From Faecousia sp. (GTDB lineage: Bacteria > Bacillota > Clostridia > Oscillospirales > Oscillospiraceae): DNA of 26,323 nt. The notes beneath the pieces are model-generated. The model searched no databases. It was not told the origin of the DNA and worked only from the letters and a program-made list of their open reading frames with translations. The stretch lies in the NCBI GenBank assembly GCA_029258495.1, contig JARHYV010000141.1, positions 1-26,323 of the forward strand, read 5' to 3'. A program made the position numbers and the translations under genes. Of this stretch, positions 7,521 through 15,888 are shown piece by piece. Positions within the stretch are counted from its first letter, which is position 1, and every line of letters starts with the position of its first letter.

Positions 7521-7549
7521 ATTCTACCATTGCATGAATATTTTTGCAA
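7521..7549 (-). promoter_or_regulatory. Promoter of the small P-loop gene
   Basis: TTGCAA (complement of 7544-7549), a 17-base spacer and TAGAAT (complement of 7521-7526) on the minus strand, about 43 bases before the start codon. Confidence 0.7.
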
Positions 7550-7590
7550 CCTTTTTTATGCATTTTGCAAAAAGAATTTCTCAGGGGTGA

Positions 7591-8898
7591 TCATTTGTCC
7601 TCGTAGCCGGGTTTGCCCAGAAGTCTGAACATATTGCGCTTGTAAAGCTCAACACCGGGCTGATTGAAGGGGTTGACCCCCAGAATATAGGCGGAAACAC
7701 CGCAGCACAGCTCCAGGAAGTAGAACATCTCACCCAGCTTTGCGTCGTTCAGCTCGCCCATATCCATGGTCATCACGGGAACTCCGCCGTCCACATGGGC
7801 GGCAACCGTGCCCAAAAATGCCTTCTCATCCACAAAGTCCAGCGTCTTGCCTGCCAGATAGTTCAGACCGTCCAAGTTCTTCACATCCTCGCCGATGACC
7901 ATCTTGTTTTCCGGTGCATCGAAACGAACCATGGTTTCAAAGATGTTGCGCTCACCCTGCTGGATCATCTGCCCCAGAGAGTGCAGGTCGGGGGTCAGCT
8001 CAGCCGTTACGGGGAAGATGCCCTTGCCGTCCTTGCCCTCGGTCTCGCCGAACAGCTGCTGCCACCAGCCGCCGAACATCTTAAAGCCCGGCTCAAAGGA
8101 CTCGAACAGCTCCATGACCTTGCCCTTCTTGTACAGGGCATTGCGCACACCGGCATACTGCCACACGGGGTTTTCAAAGCTGCGCAGGTCATAATCCTTC
8201 TTTGCCTGAGCCGCACCCTGCATGACCTTGAGGATATCGATGCCTGCAACTGCCATGGGCAGCAGACCCACTGCGGTCAGCACGCTGTAACGGCCGCCGA
8301 CATCGGGGGGGATCACAAAGGTCTCCCATCCTTCCTCACCGGCCATCTGGCGCAGTGCACCCTTGCAGGGATCGGTGATGGCATAAATGCGCTTTCTTGC
8401 GCCGTCGGTGCCGTACTTGCGCTCCAGCATCCAGCGCAGCGCACGGGTGGAGATGGCAGGCTCGGTGGTGGTGCCGGACGTGGAGATGATGGCGATGGAG
8501 AAATCCTTGCCCTCCAGCAGACGCTGCAGCTCGTTCCAGTGACGGGTAGACAGGCTGTTGCCGGCGAAGAAGATCTGGGGATTGCCCTTGCCCTTGCCGA
8601 TGTTGTGGTTGACACCCTGCATCAGCTCGATGGCGGCTCTGGGGCCCAGATAGCTGCCGCCGATGCCGATGACAACGAATACATCGCTGTTTTCCCGGAT
8701 GCGGTCAGCCGCCAGACGGATCCGGCGCATTTCGTCGGTTTCCTCGGTCTTGGGCAGATCCAGCCAGCCCAAGAAGTCGTTGCCCTCTCCGGTGCCCTGC
8801 GTCAGGGTCATGTGGGCAGCTGCCACATCCTTCTCGGTAGCCAGAAGTTCCGGCAGGGTCAGCTGACCCCACACATTAGAAATATCTACTTTAATCAT
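7591..8898 (-). CDS. pgi: Glucose-6-phosphate isomerase
   Basis: A 435-residue enzyme that interconverts glucose-6-phosphate and fructose-6-phosphate in glycolysis and gluconeogenesis. Recognisable segments are VVIGIGGSYLGPRAAIE (near residue 76), the phosphate-binding IISTSGTTTEPA, the GERNIFETMVRF region and the C-terminal FNQPGVELYKRNMF. Length fits bacterial Pgi of the Firmicutes type (about 450). The ATG at 8898 is preferred to the upstream TTG at 8919; AAAGGA lies about 12 bases upstream, a rather long spacing. No clear GC-rich terminator is visible in the 42 bases before the next promoter, so transcripts may run into the small P-loop gene. Confidence 0.95.
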   Translation of the reverse strand: MIKVDISNVWGQLTLPELLATEKDVAAAHMTLTQGTGEGNDFLGWLDLPKTEETDEMRRIRLAADRIRENSDVFVVIGIGGSYLGPRAAIELMQGVNHNIGKGKGNPQIFFAGNSLSTRHWNELQRLLEGKDFSIAIISTSGTTTEPAISTRALRWMLERKYGTDGARKRIYAITDPCKGALRQMAGEEGWETFVIPPDVGGRYSVLTAVGLLPMAVAGIDILKVMQGAAQAKKDYDLRSFENPVWQYAGVRNALYKKGKVMELFESFEPGFKMFGGWWQQLFGETEGKDGKGIFPVTAELTPDLHSLGQMIQQGERNIFETMVRFDAPENKMVIGEDVKNLDGLNYLAGKTLDFVDEKAFLGTVAAHVDGGVPVMTMDMGELNDAKLGEMFYFLELCCGVSAYILGVNPFNQPGVELYKRNMFRLLGKPGYEDK

Positions 8899-8939
8899 AA
8901 AAAAGACACATCCTTTCAATTTCGTAATTTATCATCATA

Positions 8940-8968
8940 ATGTTACCGCATCTTCTTTCCAAACGCAA
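8940..8968 (-). promoter_or_regulatory. Candidate promoter of pgi
   Basis: TTGCGT (complement of 8963-8968), a 17-base spacer and TAACAT (complement of 8940-8945) on the minus strand, about 40 bases upstream of the pgi start. The -10 element is imperfect. Confidence 0.5.
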
Positions 8969-9040
8969 GAGGATTGCATAAATTTTTCGTTACGATAAAA
9001 TTTTGTGATGATTTCCTCTGGTATTTTTCCCACAATTATG

Positions 9041-9046
9041 TATAAT
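9041..9046 (+). promoter_or_regulatory. Candidate -10 element for the glucokinase operon
   Basis: A perfect TATAAT lies 68 bases upstream of the glucokinase start, but no good -35 hexamer is seen at the right spacing. The leader contains a small GCGGTG/CACCGC hairpin. Confidence 0.45.
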
Positions 9047-9114
9047 AAAGGATGGATATTTTTGCGGTGCGCTCCACCGCAGACGAACCACGGAACATAG
9101 GAGGAAACGATCTG

Positions 9115-10062
9115 ATGAGATACGGCTTTGGCGTTGATGTGGGCGGCACCACGATCAAGATCGCTTTTTTTAATGAAGATGGCTTAATGCTGCGCAACTG
9201 GGAGATCCCCACCAACACCGCAGACAACGGCAGTGCCATCCTGCCGGATATCGCTGCGTCGATCCGCAGCCATCTGACCTGCGAGGGCATCTCAGATGAC
9301 CATGTCATCGGCATCGGCATCGGCGTGCCCGGCCCTGTCAGCGACAGCGGCACCGTCAACAAGTGCATCAATCTGGGCTGGGGCATCGTGAACATCCACG
9401 AAACACTGGGTGCGCTCACCGGATTTCCGGTCAAGGCCGGCAACGATGCCAATGTGGCTGCCCTTGGCGAATGCTGGAAAGGCGGCGGAGAGGGTGCCGA
9501 AAATATGGTTCTTGCCACTCTGGGCACCGGCATCGGCGGCGGCATCGTCTGCAACGGCAGGCTCATCGCCGGAGCCCACGGCGCAGGCGGCGAGATCGGC
9601 CACATCGTGGTGAACAAGCAGGAAACCGAACCCTGCTCCTGCGGAAACTTCGGCTGCATCGAGCAGTATGGCTCTGCCACCGGTGTTGTCCGTCTGGCAA
9701 AACGCTACCTGACCTCCCACGACACCGACAGCACTCTGCGCCATCTGCACAGCATCACCTGCAAGGATGTCTTCGATGCCTGCAAGGCAGGTGACCCTGC
9801 CGCTGCTGCCATTGCCGATCAGGTGTATGAGCTGATGGGGCAGTTTGTCGCCAGTGTATGCGCCGTTATGGATCCCGAGGTGGTGGTTCTGGGCGGTGGT
9901 GTCAGCAAGGCCGGCCAGATCCTGGTGGACGGGATCACCCCCTATTTCAAAAAATACGCATTCCATGCCTGCCACGGCACCCGGATCGCCCTTGCCACAC
10001 TGGGCAATGATGCCGGTACCTACGGTGCATTCAAGCTGGCACTGGATGAATTCGGCAAGTGA
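9115..10062 (+). CDS. glcK: ROK-family glucokinase
   Basis: A 315-residue sugar kinase of the ROK family, expected to phosphorylate glucose with ATP. The ATP-binding motif VDVGGTTIKI (8-17), the catalytic-aspartate segment GNDANVAA (Asp111), LGTGIGGGIV (137-145), the substrate-binding EIGH (160-163) and the zinc-binding CSCGNFGCIEQYGS (Cys174, Cys176, Cys181) are all present and in order, as in Bacillus-type glucokinase. The ATG at 9115 has AGGAGG about ten bases upstream; the longer reading frame from 9052 begins next to the -10 element and is unlikely. fprA follows after 30 bases without a terminator, so the two are probably cotranscribed. Confidence 0.9.
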   Translation: MRYGFGVDVGGTTIKIAFFNEDGLMLRNWEIPTNTADNGSAILPDIAASIRSHLTCEGISDDHVIGIGIGVPGPVSDSGTVNKCINLGWGIVNIHETLGALTGFPVKAGNDANVAALGECWKGGGEGAENMVLATLGTGIGGGIVCNGRLIAGAHGAGGEIGHIVVNKQETEPCSCGNFGCIEQYGSATGVVRLAKRYLTSHDTDSTLRHLHSITCKDVFDACKAGDPAAAAIADQVYELMGQFVASVCAVMDPEVVVLGGGVSKAGQILVDGITPYFKKYAFHACHGTRIALATLGNDAGTYGAFKLALDEFGK

Positions 10063-10092
10063 TTGCCCAATACGATAAAGGAGAAGAAATTT

Positions 10093-11289
10093 ATGCATTG
10101 CTACCGCAAAATTCAGGATGATCTGTACTGGGTCGGCGCCAACAACCGCCGGCTTGCCATGTTTGAAGGGGTCTATGATGTCCCCAAGGGCGTCAGCTAC
10201 AACGCCTATCTGCTGATGGACGAGAAGACCGTCCTGTTCGATACCGTGGATGCCTCCGTTTCCGATCGGCTGTTTGAAAATCTGGATGCCATCCTCAACG
10301 GGCGCACGCTGGACTATGTTCTGGTGCAGCACATGGAGCCCGACCACTCCGCTACCCTGCAGCAGGTGATCATGCACTATCCCGAGGTCAAGGTGGTGTG
10401 CAATGCCGCCATCAAGAAGATGATCGAGCAGTTCTTTACCTGCAGCATCGACGAGCGGTGGGTGGAGTCCAACGACGGCGGCAGTTTCTGCTCCGGCCGC
10501 CACACCTTCGCCTTTGTCAAGGCGCCCATGGTTCACTGGCCCGAGGTTCAGGTGACCTTCGACACCACCACCGGCACCCTGTTCTCTGCCGATGCCTTCG
10601 GTGTGTTCGGTGCCATCAACGGCGCGATCTTTGCAGACGAGGTGGACTTTGACCACGACTACATGGACGAGGCCCGCCGCTACTACTGCAACATCGTAGG
10701 CAAATACGGCATGCAGGTGCAGAACCTGCTGAAGAAGGCCTCCGCTCTGGATATTAAGATGATCTGCCCCCTGCACGGCTTTGTCTGGAGAGAGAACATC
10801 GGCCACATCGTGGACAAGTATCTCCACTGGAGCAGCTACACCCCTGAGGAGCAGGCCGTTGTCATCGTCTACGGCTCCATCTACGGCGGCACCGAGAACG
10901 CAGCCGAGATCCTGTCCGTCATGCTAAGGGAAAAGGGCATCAAGACCGTGATGTTCGACTCCTCCGTGACACCTGCATCCGAGATCGTGGCCGCTGCATT
11001 CCGTTACAGCCATCTGGTCTTCGCCTCTGCCACCTACAACAACGGCATCTTCGTGAAGATGGAGGATCTGCTGAACGATCTGGTGGCTCACGCTCTGCAG
11101 AACCGCACCGTTGCGCTGATGGAAAACGGCACCTGGGCTCCCGTAGCCGCCAGCCACATGAAGAAGAAACTGGCTGAGTGCAAGGAGATCCGCCTTCTGG
11201 ACAACACCGTGACCATCCGCTCCAGTGTCAAGGATGAGCAGCGCGAGGCAATCGCCGCCATGGCAGACGCCATCGCCGCAACCATGTGA
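10093..11289 (+). CDS. fprA: FprA-type flavo-diiron protein (oxygen/NO reductase)
   Basis: A 398-residue cytoplasmic protein with an N-terminal metallo-beta-lactamase-like diiron domain and a C-terminal flavodoxin domain. The diiron ligands are visible: HMEPDH (His80, Glu82, Asp84, His85), His148 in VHWPE, Asp167 in SADAFG and His228 in CPLHGF. The FMN-binding loop is YGSIYGGTENAAE (from about residue 260). Family members reduce O2 to water, or NO to N2O, protecting anaerobes. The ATG at 10093 follows AAAGGAG. It lies just behind the glucokinase gene and is closed by a strong terminator. Confidence 0.94.
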   Translation: MHCYRKIQDDLYWVGANNRRLAMFEGVYDVPKGVSYNAYLLMDEKTVLFDTVDASVSDRLFENLDAILNGRTLDYVLVQHMEPDHSATLQQVIMHYPEVKVVCNAAIKKMIEQFFTCSIDERWVESNDGGSFCSGRHTFAFVKAPMVHWPEVQVTFDTTTGTLFSADAFGVFGAINGAIFADEVDFDHDYMDEARRYYCNIVGKYGMQVQNLLKKASALDIKMICPLHGFVWRENIGHIVDKYLHWSSYTPEEQAVVIVYGSIYGGTENAAEILSVMLREKGIKTVMFDSSVTPASEIVAAAFRYSHLVFASATYNNGIFVKMEDLLNDLVAHALQNRTVALMENGTWAPVAASHMKKKLAECKEIRLLDNTVTIRSSVKDEQREAIAAMADAIAATM

Positions 11290-11295
11290 TCCCTT

Positions 11296-11328
11296 CTCCG
11301 TCCGGAAATTTCCGGACGGAGTTTTTTT
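11296..11328 (+). terminator. Terminator of glcK-fprA
   Basis: A perfect 10-bp stem, CTCCGTCCGG with CCGGACGGAG, with loop AAATTT (itself partly self-complementary) is followed by T7. Confidence 0.93.
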
Positions 11329-11337
11329 GTTTATCCG

Positions 11338-11366
11338 TTGAAATCCGGCAGGTTTTGCAGTACAAT
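11338..11366 (+). promoter_or_regulatory. Promoter of udk-HAD operon
   Basis: TTGAAA (11338-11343), a 17-base spacer and TACAAT (11361-11366), 28 bases before the udk start codon. Confidence 0.75.
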
Positions 11367-11394
11367 AATAAAAATATAGATGGAGGAGCACCCC

Positions 11395-12021
11395 ATGGAA
11401 GATATTTTGGTTATTGGCATCGCCGGCGGCACCGGCAGCGGAAAAACGACCCTGATGAAGAACATCACCGCACATTTTTCCGACTCGATCACCATCCTCA
11501 GCCACGACAACTACTACAAGCGCCACGACGATCTCCCCTTTGAAGAGCGCTGCAAGCTCAACTACGACGAGCCCGCCGCTCTGGAAACCGACCTGATGGC
11601 CCGCCATCTGGAGCTGCTGCGTCACGGTCAGGCCATCGACTGTCCGGTGTACGATTTCACCCTGCACAACCGCTCCAACGAAACCATCCACATCGAGCCC
11701 AGAAAGGTCATCATTGTGGAGGGCATCCTGATCTTTGAAAACAAGGAGCTGCGCGACCTGATGGATATCCGGATCTTTGTGGATACCGATGCCGACATCC
11801 GCCTGTGCCGCCGGGTCAAGCGGGATGTAACCAAGCGGGGCAGAAGTCTTGAGTCGGTTCTGGAGCAGTATCAGCAGACCGTCAAGCCCATGCACGAAAA
11901 ATATGTGGAGCCCAGCAAGAAATTTGCCAACATCATCGTTCCCGAGGGCGGCAAAAACCAAATCGCACTGGCACTGATCATGCATCAGATCCAGCATTAC
12001 CTGAAGGAGAATCATCTATGA
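11395..12021 (+). CDS. udk: Uridine kinase
   Basis: A 208-residue P-loop kinase of the uridine kinase/phosphoribulokinase family, which phosphorylates uridine and cytidine in pyrimidine salvage. The Walker A motif IAGGTGSGKTTL (9-20), LSHDNYYK with its catalytic Asp, the YDEPAA substrate segment, CPVYDFTLHNR and VEGILIFENKELRDLMD are in the family's usual order. The ATG at 11395 has GGAGGAG six bases upstream. The next gene's ATG overlaps its stop (ATGA, 12018-12021). Confidence 0.93.
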   Translation: MEDILVIGIAGGTGSGKTTLMKNITAHFSDSITILSHDNYYKRHDDLPFEERCKLNYDEPAALETDLMARHLELLRHGQAIDCPVYDFTLHNRSNETIHIEPRKVIIVEGILIFENKELRDLMDIRIFVDTDADIRLCRRVKRDVTKRGRSLESVLEQYQQTVKPMHEKYVEPSKKFANIIVPEGGKNQIALALIMHQIQHYLKENHL

Positions 12022-12656
12022 CACCCGAATCTCTGATTTTCGATATCGACGGAACCCTGTGGGACTCCCGGGCACTGGTCGCCAGAGGCTACAATCAGCA
12101 CCTGTGTCAGGTGGGACACCCGGAATTGCAGGTGGATGTGGAATTTCTGAAGACCGTCTTCGGCAAGACCATGCACGAGATCGCAGACATCATGCTTGCC
12201 CCGATCCCCGTGCCGGAGCGCTATGAAATTCTGGACGGCTGCATGCGCTGCGAGCATCTGGTGATGGAGTCCGACCCCTGCGACATGGCATTTCCCGGTG
12301 TGGTGGAAACACTGGAGGTGCTTTCCGAAAAATACCGCCTGTTCATCGTGAGCAATTCCCAGTGCGGCTATCCCGAGCTGCTGATGAACAAGCTGAATGT
12401 GCATCACCTGTTCGAGGGTCACCTGTGCTACGGCGACACCGGCACCCCCAAGGGCGAAACCATCCGGCTGCTGATGCAGCGGCACGGCATCGGCTCCGCC
12501 GTGTATATCGGCGACACGCAGGGGGATCTGGACGCCTGCCGCGCAGCAGGCATCCCCTTCATCTTCTGCACCTACGGTTTCGGCACGCCGGAGACCTTCG
12601 ACGCAAAGATCGATGCCTTTTCCCAGCTGCCTCAGCTCCTGGAGCAGATGGCATAA
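12018..12656 (+). CDS. HAD-superfamily phosphatase
   Basis: A 212-residue haloacid dehalogenase hydrolase. Motif I is IFDIDGTLWDS (nucleophile Asp9, acid Asp11), motif II is FIVSNSQ (Ser112), motif III is Lys145 in TPKGE and motif IV is YIGDTQGDLDA (Asp166, Asp170). The helical cap between residues 16 and 90 fits the phosphoglycolate/nucleotide phosphatase subgroup. The substrate cannot be read from sequence; coupling to uridine kinase by an ATGA overlap suggests, but does not show, a nucleotide or sugar-phosphate substrate. Confidence 0.88.
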   Translation: MTPESLIFDIDGTLWDSRALVARGYNQHLCQVGHPELQVDVEFLKTVFGKTMHEIADIMLAPIPVPERYEILDGCMRCEHLVMESDPCDMAFPGVVETLEVLSEKYRLFIVSNSQCGYPELLMNKLNVHHLFEGHLCYGDTGTPKGETIRLLMQRHGIGSAVYIGDTQGDLDACRAAGIPFIFCTYGFGTPETFDAKIDAFSQLPQLLEQMA

Positions 12657-12671
12657 GCATGCAGATTTTAT

Positions 12672-12707
12672 GCAGTGACTTCCCATTTGGGCGGTCACTG
12701 CTTTTTT
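12672..12707 (+). terminator. Terminator of udk-HAD
   Basis: An 8-bp stem, GCAGTGAC (12672-12679) with GTCACTGC (12694-12701), with a small inner CCCA/TGGG pairing, is followed by T6. Confidence 0.9.
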
Positions 12708-12815
12708 ATTCCCGCATATTCCACAAAATCCCCGCGGATATGCCCTGCCTGTTTTGATAATCTTTCCTCCGGCGGGTGTTTTTGGCTTGATTTTACCGTG
12801 TTGATTTGCTACCAT

Positions 12816-12821
12816 TATACC
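12816..12821 (+). promoter_or_regulatory. Candidate -10 element for the pgm operon
   Basis: TATACC lies 28 bases upstream of the pgm start; the best -35 at 17-base spacing, TTACCG, is weak. The 140-base gap between the udk-HAD terminator and pgm holds nothing else I recognise. Confidence 0.35.
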
Positions 12822-12849
12822 GAATGAATTGTATGATGGAGGTATCATT

Positions 12850-14514
12850 ATGAGCACCGTTTCCTTATATAACCTCTGGCGGGAAAAAGCCACCGAGGAT
12901 CCCGACCTGCAGCAGGAGCTGCTTGCTCTGGATCCGGCTGCCGACCGTGCCGAGATCGACGAGCGGTTCAGCCGTGATCTGGAATTCGGCACCGCCGGTC
13001 TTCGGGGCATTCTGGGCGCCGGAACCAACCGGATGAATATTTATGTTGTCCGCCGTGCCACTCAGGGGCTTTGCAATTATCTCAGATCCACCGATCTGCC
13101 CCAGAGCATCGCCATCGGCTATGACAGCCGGATCAAGAGCGACCTGTTTGCCATGGAGGCTGCCCGGGTCATCGCCGCCAACGGCATCACCGCATGGCTG
13201 TATCCCCGTCTGGAGCCTACCCCTGCACTGAGCTGGGCCGTGCGCCATCTGGGCTGCGGCGCCGGTATCTGCATCACCGCCAGCCACAACCCTGCCAAAT
13301 ACAACGGCTACAAGGTCTATGGCAGCGACGGCTGCCAGATCGCACCGGAGGTCGCCGATGCAGTCCTTGCCCAGATCGAGAAGGTCGATCTGTTCGACGG
13401 GCCTGCCCTGTGCAGCGGCAGCGAGCTGATCCGCACCATCCCCGAGTCCTGTCTGGAGGCATTTCTGGATGCCGTGCAGGCTCAGAGCGTTGCAGGCGCC
13501 GGCAAGCCGGATCTGAAGGTGGTCTACACACCGCTCAACGGCGCAGGTCTTGAGTGCGTCACCAAGATCCTCCGCCGCATCGGCATCGAGGATGTCACCG
13601 TAGTTCCCGAGCAGGAGCTGCCCGACGGCAATTTCCCCACCTGTCCCTATCCCAATCCCGAGATCCGGGAGGCAATGGAAAAGGGTCTGCAGCTGTGCCG
13701 CACCCTGCATCCGGATCTGCTGCTGGGCACCGATCCCGACTGTGACCGCATGGGTGTCGCCGTGCCTCAGGGGGACGACTACCGCCTGATCTCCGGCAAC
13801 GAAATGGGTGTGCTGCTGCTGGATTACATCTGCCGCCGCCGACTGGAGCAGGGCACCATGCCCCAAAACCCCGTTGCCGTCACCACCATTGTTTCCACCG
13901 ACATGACCGATGCCGTTGCCGCCGAATACGGCGTGGAGCTGCGCCGGGTGCTCACCGGTTTCAAGTTCATCGGCGAGCAGATCGCCGCACTGGAGGCAGA
14001 GGGCAAGCCCGAGCGGTATATTCTGGGCTTTGAAGAAAGCTACGGCTATCTCTCCGGCACCCATGTCCGTGACAAGGATGCCGTCAATGCCAGCATGCTT
14101 TGCTGCGAAATGACCGCATGGTACAAGCAGCAGGGTATGACTCTGGCGCAGGCCATCGATGCCCTGTACGAAAAGCACGGTTACTTCCGCAATGACCTGA
14201 AGAGTCTCACCTTCGAGGGCTCCGACGGCATGGCAAAGATGCAGCGCATCATGGATACCCTGCGCGCTCAGCCGCCCAAGACCTTTAACGGTCAGCCCGT
14301 CACCGAATTTGTGGACTATCTGGCAGAGGGCACCGGACTGCCCAAGAGCAATGTGCTGCAATTCCAGTCCGAGGGTGCCAAGGTTCTGGTTCGTCCCTCC
14401 GGCACCGAGCCCAAGATCAAGATCTATCTGTCTGCCCGTGCCGCCGACATGGAAACCGCTGCCGCCGTCAACCGGAAGATCCTCGATGAAATCACCGAGG
14501 CTTACTTCAGCTGA
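12850..14514 (+). CDS. pgm: Phosphoglucomutase/phosphomannomutase (alpha-D-phosphohexomutase family)
   Basis: A 554-residue four-domain phosphohexomutase that moves phosphate between C1 and C6 of glucose or mannose. The active-serine loop is ITASHNPAKYNGYKVYG (Ser145), the metal loop GTDPDCDRMG (Asp295, Asp297, Asp299), the sugar-binding loop GFEESYGYLSG and the phosphate-binding loop VRPSGTEPKIKIYL near the C terminus. Length fits Firmicutes PgcA-type enzymes. The ATG at 12850 has GGAGG seven bases upstream; the frame is open back to 12829 without a better start. It heads a four-gene unit with the Nudix, fructokinase and manA genes. Confidence 0.93.
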   Translation: MSTVSLYNLWREKATEDPDLQQELLALDPAADRAEIDERFSRDLEFGTAGLRGILGAGTNRMNIYVVRRATQGLCNYLRSTDLPQSIAIGYDSRIKSDLFAMEAARVIAANGITAWLYPRLEPTPALSWAVRHLGCGAGICITASHNPAKYNGYKVYGSDGCQIAPEVADAVLAQIEKVDLFDGPALCSGSELIRTIPESCLEAFLDAVQAQSVAGAGKPDLKVVYTPLNGAGLECVTKILRRIGIEDVTVVPEQELPDGNFPTCPYPNPEIREAMEKGLQLCRTLHPDLLLGTDPDCDRMGVAVPQGDDYRLISGNEMGVLLLDYICRRRLEQGTMPQNPVAVTTIVSTDMTDAVAAEYGVELRRVLTGFKFIGEQIAALEAEGKPERYILGFEESYGYLSGTHVRDKDAVNASMLCCEMTAWYKQQGMTLAQAIDALYEKHGYFRNDLKSLTFEGSDGMAKMQRIMDTLRAQPPKTFNGQPVTEFVDYLAEGTGLPKSNVLQFQSEGAKVLVRPSGTEPKIKIYLSARAADMETAAAVNRKILDEITEAYFS

Positions 14515-14525
14515 GCGGAGCAAAC

Positions 14526-14984
14526 ATGGCACACAAGCGTTATGCTCCCAACGGCTCTGCCGTGGTCGTCCAGACCGGAGCAAGCATCATCGTAGAGGAT
14601 GCTCTGGGCCGCATCCTGATGCAGCAGCGTCAGGACGACGGCACATGGAGCTATCCCGGCGGACGGGTGGAGATCGACGAAACGGTAGAGGCCTGCGCCC
14701 GACGGGAGGTTTTTGAGGAGTGCGGACTCATCGTCGGCGAAATGGAGCTTTTGGGGGTCTTCTCCGGCGAAGAGCTGAACCATGTCTATCCCGACGGGAA
14801 CGAGGTCTGCGGCATCGATATCGTCTATGTCAGCAGGGATTACACAGGCTCCATCCATTCAGAGGATGGCGAGGCGGCGCAAATGGGGTTCTTCCCCATC
14901 GATGATCTGCCTGAGCCAATCTCTGCCATGAATGCAAAACAAATCAATACATATCTGCAAACGAGAAAACCACGCAGAAGGTAA
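14526..14984 (+). CDS. Nudix hydrolase
   Basis: A 152-residue pyrophosphohydrolase with a complete Nudix box, starting GGRVEIDETVEACARREVFE (45-64) and continuing through EECGL. All metal-binding glutamates (REVFEE) are present. Nudix enzymes cleave nucleoside diphosphates linked to another group; here NDP-sugars or oxidised nucleotides are possible substrates, but none can be assigned. It begins 11 bases after pgm, with GGAG before its ATG, and ends 10 bases before the fructokinase start, so it belongs to the same transcript. Confidence 0.9.
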   Translation: MAHKRYAPNGSAVVVQTGASIIVEDALGRILMQQRQDDGTWSYPGGRVEIDETVEACARREVFEECGLIVGEMELLGVFSGEELNHVYPDGNEVCGIDIVYVSRDYTGSIHSEDGEAAQMGFFPIDDLPEPISAMNAKQINTYLQTRKPRRR

Positions 14985-14994
14985 GGAGTTTATT

Positions 14995-15888
14995 ATGAAT
15001 TTATATGGCGCACTAGAAGCCGGCGGCACCAAAATGGTCTGCGCGATCGCAGACGAAAGCGGAAACATTCTGGAGCGGGTCTCCCTGCCCACCCGCACCC
15101 CGGCGGAAACCATGCCCGAAATGATCGCATTTTTCCAGAAATTCGACATCTGCTCTCTGGGTATCGGCTGTTTCGGCCCGGTGGATCTGAACCCGGGTTC
15201 CAAGACCTATGGCTATATCACCTCCACCCCTAAGCTGGCATGGGAGAACTACCCCATCGTTCAGGAATTCCAAAAGGCACTGAATGTCCCCGTGGGATTT
15301 GATACCGATGTCAACGCAGCCGCTCTGGGCGAGGCCACATGGGGCTGCACCAAAGATGTCAAGTGCAGCATCTATATCACCATCGGCACCGGCGTGGGCG
15401 TGGGCGTCATCGTAGACGGCAAGCCCCACCACGGCATGCTCCATCCCGAGGGCGGTCACATTCTCCTGAACCGCCATCCCAACGACCCCATGGAGCACAA
15501 TTTCTGCCCCTATCATACCAACTGCATGGAAAATTTTGCCGCAGGCCCTGCCATTCAGGCACGTTGGGGCAAGCCCGCTGCCGAGCTGGCAGACCGCAGG
15601 GAAGTCTGGGAGCTGGAGGCCTACTACATCGGTCAGGCTCTGTGCAACTACATCCTGCTGCTGTCCCCGGAGCGTATCGTTCTGGGCGGTGGTGTCATGC
15701 ATCAGCAGCAGCTGATGCCCCTGATCCACAAGGAGGTTGCCGCTCAGCTCAACGGCTATATCCGCTGCGATCAGATGGAGCATCTGGAAGATTACATCGT
15801 TCCGGCAAGCCTTCAGGACAACCAGGGCATTTTGGGCTGTGCAAAGCTTGCAATGGACGCTTTGAAAGCTGAGGGTGTGAAGGCATGA
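14995..15888 (+). CDS. ROK-family fructokinase
   Basis: A 297-residue sugar kinase. It has the nucleotide-binding EAGGTKMVCA (8-17), FDTDVNAAALGE with catalytic Asp105, and ITIGTGVGVGVI. The zinc site is of the fructokinase type: His155 in EGGH, then FCPYHTNCMENFAAGP with Cys171, His174 and Cys177. This differs from the CxCGxxGC form seen in the glucokinase at 9115-10062, which is why I call it a fructokinase (YdhR/ScrK-like). The ATG at 14995 has AAGGAG six bases upstream. Its stop overlaps the manA start (ATGA, 15885-15888). Confidence 0.87.
   Translation: MNLYGALEAGGTKMVCAIADESGNILERVSLPTRTPAETMPEMIAFFQKFDICSLGIGCFGPVDLNPGSKTYGYITSTPKLAWENYPIVQEFQKALNVPVGFDTDVNAAALGEATWGCTKDVKCSIYITIGTGVGVGVIVDGKPHHGMLHPEGGHILLNRHPNDPMEHNFCPYHTNCMENFAAGPAIQARWGKPAAELADRREVWELEAYYIGQALCNYILLLSPERIVLGGGVMHQQQLMPLIHKEVAAQLNGYIRCDQMEHLEDYIVPASLQDNQGILGCAKLAMDALKAEGVKA

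Noticed and set aside
7535..7580. TTTTGCAA/TTGCAAAA pairing after pgi as a terminator
   Set aside because: The stem is short and A/T-rich, with a long loop, and overlaps the next gene's promoter.
12865..14583. A 572-codon minus-strand open frame opposite pgm
   Set aside because: It is antisense to a complete phosphoglucomutase with all motifs, and has no start signals.
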